NCBI GenBank assembly: GCA_025357355.1
Contig: JANXPK010000573.1
Location: 1-5,544 of the forward strand
Direction: 5' to 3'
Length of the DNA: 5,544 nucleotides
DNA from: Rhodobacterales bacterium
Lineage (GTDB): Bacteria; Pseudomonadota; Alphaproteobacteria; Rhodobacterales; Rhodobacteraceae
The notes under the pieces were generated by a model. The model did no database searches. It was not told the DNA's origin and saw nothing but the letters and a program-made list of their open reading frames with translations. The translations under genes were made by a program, and so were the position numbers. Within the stretch, counting starts at the first letter, position 1, and the number at the start of each line of letters is the position of its first letter. Positions 1 through 5,544 of the stretch are shown in pieces.

Positions 1-189
1 GACCCCGATCTGGTGATCCGCACCTCGGGCGAGACGCGGACCTCGAACTTCCTGCCGTGGCAGACCGCCTATGCCGAATATGAATTCACCCCGACGCTGT
101 GGCCTGATTTCACCCCGGCGGAACTGGCCGCCATCCTCGCCCGCTTTGGCAACCGCGAGCGGCGCTTTGGCGGGGCGGTCTCGGCATGA
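1..189 (+). CDS. uppS: Undecaprenyl diphosphate synthase, C-terminal fragment
   Basis: This cis-prenyltransferase adds isopentenyl diphosphate units to farnesyl diphosphate to make C55 undecaprenyl diphosphate, the precursor of the lipid carrier for peptidoglycan and other surface polymers. It acts at the cytoplasmic face of the inner membrane. Only the last 62 residues are present, in frame 1, ending at TGA 187-189; the 5' part lies outside the window. The fragment begins with the family signature DLVIRTSGE, then RTSNFLPWQTAYAE, and ends NRERRFGG, all typical of UppS C-termini. By alignment from memory, Arg7, Arg13, Ser15 and Glu26 of the fragment match E. coli Arg194, Arg200, Ser202 and Glu213, which bind the IPP diphosphate and metal. 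cdsA starts 10 bases downstream, suggesting cotranscription. Nothing visible suggests a defect. The truncation is only the window edge. Confidence 0.96.
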   Translation, partial: DPDLVIRTSGETRTSNFLPWQTAYAEYEFTPTLWPDFTPAELAAILARFGNRERRFGGAVSA

Positions 190-199
190 GGCTTGGGGT

Positions 200-982
200 A
201 TGACCCAGTCCGAGCGATGGGCGGATCTGCGGGTCAGGCTGACATCGGCGGCGGTTCTGATCGCGGTTGGCGCGGCCGAGGTCTATTTGGGTGGCGGGCC
301 GTTTCTGGTGGGCGTTGTGCTGCTGATCGCGGCGATGATCTGGGAACTGGCCGGAATGGCGCAGGTGGCGGGCGCGACACCGCGTGTAATGCTGGGCGCC
401 GGCGCCGGGCTTTGCCTTTACCTTTCGACGCTGCATCTGCCCTCCTTGGCAGGGTTTGGACTTCTGGTACTTCCGCCCGTGGCCTTGTTCTTCGCCGCAC
501 GGCGCGACCGCGAAGTGCTGGCGCCTTATGCCCTGGCCGTCATCGTCGCCGGAGCCGGTTTCGTGTCGTTGCGGGCCACCGGGGCGGGGCTGTTTTTGTG
601 GCTGGTCGTGGTGGTCGTGATCACCGACACCATGGGTTATTTTGTCGGGCGGCTGATCGGCGGGCCGAAGTTCTGGCCGCAGGTCAGCCCGAAAAAGACC
701 TGGTCGGGCACCATTGCGGGCTGGGTCGGCGCCGCAGTTGCAGGGGCGGGTTTTGGTCTGGCCCATGTCGTGCCCTGGGGGCTGGTGTTGGCATCGCCCT
801 TGGTGGCGCTGGCCGGGCAGACCGGCGACATCGCCGAAAGCTGGATCAAGCGCCGCGCCGGGCTCAAGGACACCTCGGGCCTGATCCCGGGGCATGGCGG
901 TGTGCTGGACCGCTTTGACGCGCTGATCGGCGCCATGTTGGCCGTGCAGGCGATGACTTTGGTCATCCCGGGGCTGGTCTAG
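200..982 (+). CDS. cdsA: Phosphatidate cytidylyltransferase (CDP-diglyceride synthase)
   Basis: This integral inner-membrane enzyme converts phosphatidic acid and CTP to CDP-diacylglycerol and diphosphate, the branch point for bacterial phospholipids. The 260-residue protein is strongly hydrophobic, with several membrane segments (for example about 15-30, 34-55, 85-100, 107-125, 128-142, 171-190 and 193-207). The CdsA signature lies at residues 214-240: S-W-I-K-R, then K223-D224, then PGHGG and DRFD, with Asp237 and Asp240. Upstream conserved blocks are TDTMGYFVGR (142-151) and SPKKTW (163-168). The start is ATG at 200, with a GAGG-like ribosome site at 188-191. An in-frame ATG at 71 would add 43 residues that only re-read uppS in another frame and look nothing like CdsA, so it was rejected. 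At 260 residues the protein is slightly shorter than E. coli CdsA (about 285). dxr begins 4 bases after the stop, implying translational coupling. Confidence 0.95.
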   Translation: MTQSERWADLRVRLTSAAVLIAVGAAEVYLGGGPFLVGVVLLIAAMIWELAGMAQVAGATPRVMLGAGAGLCLYLSTLHLPSLAGFGLLVLPPVALFFAARRDREVLAPYALAVIVAGAGFVSLRATGAGLFLWLVVVVVITDTMGYFVGRLIGGPKFWPQVSPKKTWSGTIAGWVGAAVAGAGFGLAHVVPWGLVLASPLVALAGQTGDIAESWIKRRAGLKDTSGLIPGHGGVLDRFDALIGAMLAVQAMTLVIPGLV

Positions 983-986
983 GCCG

Positions 987-2150
987 ATGCGACGTATCTC
1001 TGTCTTTGGCGCCACCGGGTCGATCGGCGAAAGCACATTCGATTTGCTGATGCATCAAGGCGGGCTCAAATCCTTTCATACCGTGGCGCTGACCGCTGGT
1101 CGCAATGTCGCCCGCCTTGCCACCATGGCCCGCGCCTTGCACGCCGAGGTTGCAGTTTGTGCCGACGAAACCTGCCTTCCCGCATTGCGTGCTGCGCTGG
1201 CCGGTTCCGGGACCGAGGCTGCCGCCGGGCCGGCCGCCCTGGCCGAGGCGGCATCACGCCCTGTTGATTGGGCCATGTCGGCCATTGTTGGCGTTGCGGG
1301 GTTGCAGCCCGGCCTTCTGGCCCTGCAACAGGGGGCGACGCTGGCCTTGGCCAACAAGGAAAGCCTGGTTGCGGCGGGCCCCCTGATGCTGGCCACCGCC
1401 GCCGCCCATCACGCCCGCATTCTGCCGGTGGACAGCGAACATTCGGCGATCTTTCAGGCCCTGACCGGCGAAGACATTGCCGCAGTCGAGCGCATCATTC
1501 TGACCGCCTCAGGCGGTGCCCTGCGCGACTGGCCGCTTTCGCGACTGGCTCAGGCGATGCTGGCCGATGCTCTTGCCCACCCCAACTGGTCAATGGGCCA
1601 GCGCATCACGGTGGACTCGGCATCTATGTTCAACAAGGCCATGGAAGTCATTGAAACTCGCGAGTTTTTCGGGATCGAACCCGCGCAGGTCGAGGTCATC
1701 ATCCACCCCGAATCGCTGATCCACGCCATGGTCGGCTATCACGACGGCGCGGTCATGGCGCATCTGGGCGCCACCGACATGCGCCACGCCATCGGCTATG
1801 CGCTGAACTGGCCGACGCGCCAGCCATTGCCGGTCGCCCGCCTTGACCTTGCCGCCATCGGGGCGCTGACGTTCCGCGCCCCTGACCTTGCGCGCTATCC
1901 CGCTTTGCGGCTGGCACGTGAGGTGATGGCCGTGCGCGGTCTCGCCGGGGCCGCGTTCAACGCTGCAAAAGAGGTGGCGCTTGACAAGTTCATCGCGGGA
2001 GCAATCGGTTTCATGGACATGGCCGGACTGGTCGAGGCCACGCTGGACAAGGTTTCAACCGAAGCCAGCCTTGCAAAAGCCGCGACGACATTGGAAGACG
2101 TGCTCGGCATGGACCAACTGGCCCGCAGGCTCGCCAATCAAGCAGGGTAG
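987..2150 (+). CDS. dxr: 1-deoxy-D-xylulose 5-phosphate reductoisomerase
   Basis: This cytosolic enzyme rearranges and reduces 1-deoxy-D-xylulose 5-phosphate to 2-C-methyl-D-erythritol 4-phosphate using NADPH and a divalent metal. It is the first committed step of the MEP isoprenoid pathway and the known target of fosmidomycin. The 387-residue protein is close to the usual length (398 in E. coli). The N-terminal Rossmann domain carries GATGSIG at 8-14 for NADPH. The metal ligands are Asp149 and Glu151 (in VDSEHSAIFQ) and Glu220 (in NKAME). The substrate-phosphate and loop residues Ser175, His198, Trp201, Met203, Asn216 and Lys217 align at a constant offset of 11 with E. coli Ser186, His209, Trp212, Met214, Asn227 and Lys228. 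The ATG at 987 puts the Rossmann motif at the expected distance. No good Shine-Dalgarno sits at normal spacing, so coupling to cdsA, 4 bases upstream, is likely. A second in-frame TAG follows the stop at 2154-2156. The gene appears fully functional. Confidence 0.98.
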   Translation: MRRISVFGATGSIGESTFDLLMHQGGLKSFHTVALTAGRNVARLATMARALHAEVAVCADETCLPALRAALAGSGTEAAAGPAALAEAASRPVDWAMSAIVGVAGLQPGLLALQQGATLALANKESLVAAGPLMLATAAAHHARILPVDSEHSAIFQALTGEDIAAVERIILTASGGALRDWPLSRLAQAMLADALAHPNWSMGQRITVDSASMFNKAMEVIETREFFGIEPAQVEVIIHPESLIHAMVGYHDGAVMAHLGATDMRHAIGYALNWPTRQPLPVARLDLAAIGALTFRAPDLARYPALRLAREVMAVRGLAGAAFNAAKEVALDKFIAGAIGFMDMAGLVEATLDKVSTEASLAKAATTLEDVLGMDQLARRLANQAG

Positions 2151-2162
2151 GGGTAGGATTTG
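2149..2162 (+). promoter_or_regulatory. Ribosome binding site and TTG start codon of rseP
   Basis: AGGGG at 2149-2153 lies 6 bases before TTG 2160-2162, a normal Shine-Dalgarno spacing. The TTG gives an N-terminus starting (M)DLTSL, with the first membrane helix and HExxH at residue 31, as expected for RseP. No in-frame ATG occurs before the active site; the first internal ATG codes for Met107. GTG and other TTG codons within the first helix would cut that helix. The ribosome site overlaps the dxr stop codon (2148-2150), so translation of the two genes is probably coupled. Confidence 0.7.
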
Positions 2163-3497
2163 GATCTGACGTCTTTGGTACAGGCCCTGGGTGGCGGGGT
2201 TCAGGCGGTGATTGCCTTGCTGGTGGTCATCGTGATCATCGTCACAGTGCACGAGTTTGGCCACTACATCGTCGGTCGGTGGTGCGGCATTCACGCCGAG
2301 GTGTTCTCGCTGGGTTTCGGCCGCCCGCTGTGGAGCCGGATCGACAAGCGCGGCACACGCTGGCAGGTCGCGGCGCTGCCTTTCGGCGGCTATGTGCGGT
2401 TTCTCGGCGATGCCGACGCCGCCTCGCGGCCCGGCGCGCTGCCCAGCGGTCTGTCAGCCGAAGAGCGTCGCCACACCATGCAGGGCGCCCCCCTGTGGGC
2501 ACGGGCGGCCACGGTTCTGGCGGGGCCCGCCTTCAACGTGGCACTGACGCTGATCCTGTCGTTTGGACTGATCCTGCATTCGGGCGTAGCCCAAGATGAC
2601 CCGGTCATCGGCGGGGTCACCGCCATGCCCACAGGCCCCAACCCGTTCCAGCCCGGTGACCGCATCCTGTCGCTGAACGGCCGGGAGATCACCAGTTTCA
2701 AGCAGTTGGGCGATCTGGCTGACACGCTGAAGGACCAGCCGCAGGTCACCTACGTGGTGCAGCGCGGTGGCCAGACCCTGACCCTGCCGGGCCCCAACCC
2801 GCGGCCGCCGCTGGTCACGGCCGTCTATCCCAAATCGGCTGCCGAGGCCGCGGGACTGCAAAAGGGCGATCTGTTTCTGACTGTGAATGGCCAGAGCATC
2901 GCCGGTTTTGACCAGATGCCGCCCCTCGTCAGCGCGTCCGAGGGCAAACCGGTGGCGCTGTCGATCTTGCGGGATGGCAAGACGCTGAACCTGTCGCTGT
3001 CGCCGACCCGGCTTGATCTGCCCAAAGCGGACGGCACCATCGAGTCCAAATGGCTGATCGGAGTCAGTGGCCAGATGTTGTTTGACCCCGAGGTCCGCAG
3101 CGCCACCCTGACCGAGGCGGCGGGGCAGGCGTTCGAACAAAGCTGGCTGACCGCAAAGCTGAACTTCAACGCCGTGGCCCAGATGCTGCGCGGCGCCATC
3201 AGCACCTGCAACATGGCCGGCCCCATCGGCATGGCCAAGGCGGCGTCTGCCGCGATGAAATCCGGCCTTGAAAGCTTCATCGGCACGCTCGCCTTCATGT
3301 CGCTGACCATCGGTCTGGCCAATCTGTTGCCGATCCCGGTTCTGGACGGCGGCCATCTGGTGTTCTTTCTGTACGAGGCCGTGGCCCGCCGCGCACCAAA
3401 CGTGCGCGCCTTGCAGATCCTGATGACGGTGGGCTTCGCGCTTTTGCTGAGCCTGATGCTGTTTGCGTTTTCCAACGATCTGTTCCTGTGCCGCTGA
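2160..3497 (+). CDS. rseP: RIP metalloprotease RseP (site-2 protease, M50 family)
   Basis: This inner-membrane zinc protease cuts transmembrane substrates within the membrane. In E. coli it cleaves the anti-sigma factor RseA after DegS and also clears signal-peptide remnants; the substrate in this organism is not shown by the sequence. The 445-residue protein matches the family length (about 450). Transmembrane helix 1 (about 15-36) carries the zinc motif HEFGH, with His31, Glu32 and His35. LPFGGYVRF (73-81) fits the membrane-associated beta loop, and GPAFN (122-126) marks helix 2. Two PDZ domains follow in the periplasm, about 148-208 and 215-283. GPIGMAK (354-360) precedes helix 3, which carries NLLPIPVLDGG (388-398) with the third zinc ligand Asp396. 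A final helix spans about 420-441. The start is TTG at 2160. The gene lies 9 bases after dxr and 193 bases before bamA. All catalytic residues are intact. Confidence 0.97.
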   Translation: MDLTSLVQALGGGVQAVIALLVVIVIIVTVHEFGHYIVGRWCGIHAEVFSLGFGRPLWSRIDKRGTRWQVAALPFGGYVRFLGDADAASRPGALPSGLSAEERRHTMQGAPLWARAATVLAGPAFNVALTLILSFGLILHSGVAQDDPVIGGVTAMPTGPNPFQPGDRILSLNGREITSFKQLGDLADTLKDQPQVTYVVQRGGQTLTLPGPNPRPPLVTAVYPKSAAEAAGLQKGDLFLTVNGQSIAGFDQMPPLVSASEGKPVALSILRDGKTLNLSLSPTRLDLPKADGTIESKWLIGVSGQMLFDPEVRSATLTEAAGQAFEQSWLTAKLNFNAVAQMLRGAISTCNMAGPIGMAKAASAAMKSGLESFIGTLAFMSLTIGLANLLPIPVLDGGHLVFFLYEAVARRAPNVRALQILMTVGFALLLSLMLFAFSNDLFLCR

Positions 3498-3587
3498 AGG
3501 GAGTGCAGGGCGCATGCACAAAGTCTGCCAAACCCCGGACAAATGGGGCTTCCTCAAAACTATCCACAGGTTTTTACGCTGAAACCC

Positions 3588-3631
3588 GCCCGCATGGGCT
3601 GACAGGCGCAATCGGGGGCCTGCGGGCTTTT
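3588..3631 (+). terminator. Possible intrinsic terminator after rseP
   Basis: The arms GCCCGCA (3588-3594) and TGCGGGC (3621-3627) are perfect 7-base inverted repeats, followed at once by TTTT (3628-3631). The 26-base loop can fold further: GGC 3605-3607 with GCC 3618-3620 stacks on the outer stem. A competing hairpin pairs CAGGC 3603-3607 with GCCTG 3618-3622. Position after rseP and before bamA suits a terminator of the uppS-cdsA-dxr-rseP transcript. The T-run is short, the loop is large and the GC-rich context makes chance pairing easy, so it may be leaky or not functional. Confidence 0.35.
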
Positions 3632-3658
3632 GACAAGCCGGTGGCGAAAAGCTAGTCA
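3630..3658 (+). promoter_or_regulatory. Candidate sigma-70-type promoter for bamA
   Basis: TTGACA at 3630-3635 is a perfect -35 consensus. With a 17-base spacer the -10 position is TAGTCA (3653-3658), a poor match to TATAAT (only the first two bases fit). A 15-base spacer gives GCTAGT, also weak. Transcription would begin near 3665, leaving a leader of about 26 bases before the ATG at 3691. A separate bamA promoter is plausible given the 193-base gap. The weak -10 keeps confidence modest. I see no clear heat-shock or RpoE-type element. Confidence 0.4.
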
Positions 3659-3690
3659 GGCCCGGATAGGTTGACCGAACGGGGCGGAAT

Positions 3691-5544
3691 ATGAGGATCA
3701 TGGCAAGCGCCAGGCTTTGGCTTACAGCGCGCAATGATCGCCAGCTGCCCGCTTTGGTCATGGCGGTCCTGTTGGCATTTGCCGGTCTGACCCTCGCCTT
3801 TCCGGCCCAATCGCAAGACCTGTCACTGGGCACGGAAGAGACCCCGACCCAGCCCCCGGTACAACCCGCGTCCCAGACCCAGACTTACAGCTTCTCCGCC
3901 ATCAGGATCGAGGGCAACACCCGCGTCGATGCCGCCACCATCCTGTCCTACGCCGCGCTGCCCAAAGGCAAGCCGATCACCGGCGCCGCCCTCAACGACG
4001 CCTATCAGCGCATCGTCAATGCGGGCCTGTTCGAGACGGTGACGCTGGAGCCGCAAGGCCAGACCCTGGTGATCCGGGTCAAGGAACTGCCGATGCTCGA
4101 TATCGTTGATTATCAGGGCAACAAGCGCCTCAAGGACGACGATCTGATCGCAGTCACCAAATCGCGGGCCCGTCTGGTCTATTCCCCCGCCCAGGCCGAA
4201 GCCGACGCCGCCGCCATTGCCGAACTCTACCGCAGCAAAAGCAGCATCGCCGCCACCATCACGCCGCGCATCATCCGGCTGACCAACAACCGCGTCGATC
4301 TGGTGTTCGAGATCACCGAAGGGGCGGTGGCCGAAATTCAGCGCCTCAACTTCATCGGCAACCGCGATTTCTCGGACTACCGGCTGCGTCAGGTGCTGAA
4401 TTCCAAACAGGCTGGCATCCTGCATGCCCTGATCCAGCGCGACAGTTTCAGCGAAACCAGGCTGGAACTGGACAAGGTGCTGTTGCACGACTTCTACCTG
4501 TCGCGCGGCTATCTTGACTTCAAGCTGCTGGATGCCACCGCCGAATATTCCCGTGAACGCGATGCCCAGTTCCTGACCTTCACCATCCAGGAAGGCCGCA
4601 GCTTCAAGATCGGCACCGTCACCACGATCTCCGAGGTTCCGGGGTTGAATGTGGCCGATTTCGACAAGGTGCGCCGCCTGCGCAGCGGCGTGACCTATTC
4701 GCCCAACGTCGTCGACAATAATGTGACGGCGATGGAAGCGGTGGCGCTGAAAAAGGGCCTGAACTTCATCAAGGTCGATCCGCGCATCACCCGCAACGAC
4801 CGCAATGGCACGCTCGACGTCACTTTTGCCATCACCCGGGGCGAAAAGGTCTTTGTCCAGCGCATTGACATCGAAGGCAACACCACCACCCTCGACTCGG
4901 TGGTGCGTCGCCAGTTCCATACCGTGGAAGGCGATCCCCTGAACCCCGCCGAAATTCGCCAGGCTGCCGCCCGCATCCGCGCGTTGGGCTACTTCTCGGA
5001 TGTGCAGGTCACATCGCAGCCGGGCACCGCCGCTGAACAGGCCGTGGTCAAGGTCGTCGTGACCGAGCAGCCCACCGGCTCGCTCAGCTTCGGCGCGACC
5101 TACGGCATTTCGTCCGGCTTCGGCCTCAACCTCGGCTTTGGTGAGCCCAACTTTCTGGGCCGTGGCCAAAGCCTTAAGGTCAACGTAGCCTCGGGCACGT
5201 CATCGGTGGATAGCTATCTGGAGTTCTCCGATCCGGCCTTCCTTGGTCGCGACGTCGCCTTCGGGTTCTCGGCCCAGGACAACTCCACCAGCCACGATCA
5301 CGCCTTTTATGACACCCATCTCACTGCGGTCTCGCCATCAATCGGATTTCCGCTGTCCGATTTCAGCCGGCTGAGCCTCAACTACAACCTGTCGACCGAC
5401 ACCATCTCGAATGTCGATCTGCCCAGAGCCGACGATCCGACGACAACGACGGTCGATGAAGCCAATCCCGGCTCTTCGACCATCCTGCAGGCCGAAACGG
5501 GCACCCAACTTACCTCGTCGCTGGGCTATTCCTATTCCTATGAC
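3691..5544 (+). CDS. bamA: Outer membrane protein assembly factor BamA, N-terminal part
   Basis: BamA is the essential Omp85-family core of the BAM complex, which folds beta-barrel proteins into the outer membrane. The open frame gives 618 codons without a stop and continues past the window; roughly 150-200 residues of barrel are missing. Residues 1-41 look like a signal peptide with a long basic N-region, a hydrophobic stretch 19-37 and likely cleavage at AQS-QD after 41. A Pro/Gln/Thr-rich linker (48-64) leads to five POTRA domains, about 66-133, 135-210, 214-301, 305-384 and 387-463; POTRA1 opens with IRIEGNTRVD and POTRA5 with IDIEGNTTTLD. The barrel begins near 464, with the conserved EPNFLGRGQ and DPAFLGRD strand motifs. 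The start is ATG 3691, preceded by GGGGCGGA at 3681-3688. ATG 3700 in the same frame, preceded by GAGGA, is a possible alternative and would shorten the signal peptide by three residues. Genes for Skp/OmpH and lipid A synthesis would be expected downstream. Confidence 0.97.
   Translation, partial: MRIMASARLWLTARNDRQLPALVMAVLLAFAGLTLAFPAQSQDLSLGTEETPTQPPVQPASQTQTYSFSAIRIEGNTRVDAATILSYAALPKGKPITGAALNDAYQRIVNAGLFETVTLEPQGQTLVIRVKELPMLDIVDYQGNKRLKDDDLIAVTKSRARLVYSPAQAEADAAAIAELYRSKSSIAATITPRIIRLTNNRVDLVFEITEGAVAEIQRLNFIGNRDFSDYRLRQVLNSKQAGILHALIQRDSFSETRLELDKVLLHDFYLSRGYLDFKLLDATAEYSRERDAQFLTFTIQEGRSFKIGTVTTISEVPGLNVADFDKVRRLRSGVTYSPNVVDNNVTAMEAVALKKGLNFIKVDPRITRNDRNGTLDVTFAITRGEKVFVQRIDIEGNTTTLDSVVRRQFHTVEGDPLNPAEIRQAAARIRALGYFSDVQVTSQPGTAAEQAVVKVVVTEQPTGSLSFGATYGISSGFGLNLGFGEPNFLGRGQSLKVNVASGTSSVDSYLEFSDPAFLGRDVAFGFSAQDNSTSHDHAFYDTHLTAVSPSIGFPLSDFSRLSLNYNLSTDTISNVDLPRADDPTTTTVDEANPGSSTILQAETGTQLTSSLGYSYSYD

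Noticed and set aside
71..199. 43-codon N-terminal extension of cdsA from ATG 71
   Set aside because: The added residues re-read the uppS coding region in another frame, are Pro/Ser/Arg rich and do not resemble CdsA. ATG 200 has a ribosome site and gives the normal length.
110..1036. 308-codon open frame on the - strand opposite cdsA
   Set aside because: It is rich in Gln, Arg, Pro and His, has no family resemblance, and overlaps the well-supported uppS end, cdsA and the start of dxr.
3503..3519. Inverted repeat GTGCA/TGCAC just after rseP as a terminator
   Set aside because: The stem is only 5 bases with a 7-base loop and no T-run follows, so it is not convincing as a terminator.
3533..3548. 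CCCC/GGGG inverted repeat in the rseP-bamA gap
   Set aside because: A 4-base stem with an 8-base loop is expected by chance in GC-rich DNA and has no supporting context.
3671..3676. TTGACC as a second -35 element for bamA
   Set aside because: A -10 at normal spacing would fall inside the bamA coding start, so it cannot give a usable leader for the ATG at 3691.
2454..3833. 459-codon open frame on the - strand opposite rseP and the start of bamA
   Set aside because: It overlaps a complete RseP with intact catalytic motifs and crosses the intergenic gap. Its composition (Gln, Arg, His and Gly rich) is that of an antisense shadow.
3823..5169. 448-codon open frame on the - strand opposite bamA
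   Set aside because: The opposite strand encodes an unmistakable BamA. The antisense protein is dominated by Gly, Asp, Val, Ala and Glu with many short repeats, the usual mirror of GC-rich codon bias, and has no recognisable domain.

Overview
The window is a contiguous piece of a conserved cell-envelope gene cluster, all on the + strand: the 3' end of uppS, then complete cdsA, dxr and rseP, then the first part of bamA, which runs off the right edge. High GC content, strong G/C preference at third codon positions, this gene order, and the wording of the RseP and BamA proteins point to an alphaproteobacterium. The Rhodobacteraceae/Paracoccaceae (Rhodobacter/Paracoccus-like) is the most likely family. 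This assignment comes from family memory, not from a search.

Layout: uppS ends at 189, cdsA occupies 200-982, dxr 987-2150 and rseP 2160-3497. The gaps between them are only 10, 4 and 9 bases, so these four genes look like one translationally coupled transcript. A 193-base gap (3498-3690) follows. It holds a hairpin with a short T-run (possible terminator), an overlapping TTGACA -35-like element that could start a bamA transcript, a near-match to a DnaA box and a 22-codon ORF of doubtful status. bamA starts at 3691 and is open to the end of the window (618 codons seen).

Functionally, Dxr makes MEP, the first committed intermediate of non-mevalonate isoprenoid synthesis. UppS consumes isoprenoid precursors to make the C55 lipid carrier for peptidoglycan and other surface polymers. 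CdsA makes CDP-diacylglycerol for phospholipids. RseP is an inner-membrane site-2 protease, which in E. coli acts in the envelope stress response. BamA inserts beta-barrel proteins into the outer membrane. The cluster therefore joins lipid-precursor supply to envelope quality control and outer-membrane assembly.

All catalytic and signature motifs that I can check are present, and I see no frameshift, mobile element, RNA gene, CRISPR array or sign of recent transfer. I found no undescribed system here. The points worth a second look are small: the TTG start of rseP inside a tandem GGGTAG repeat, the overlap of terminator and promoter before bamA, and an enlarged, Thr/Asp-rich loop in the BamA barrel.
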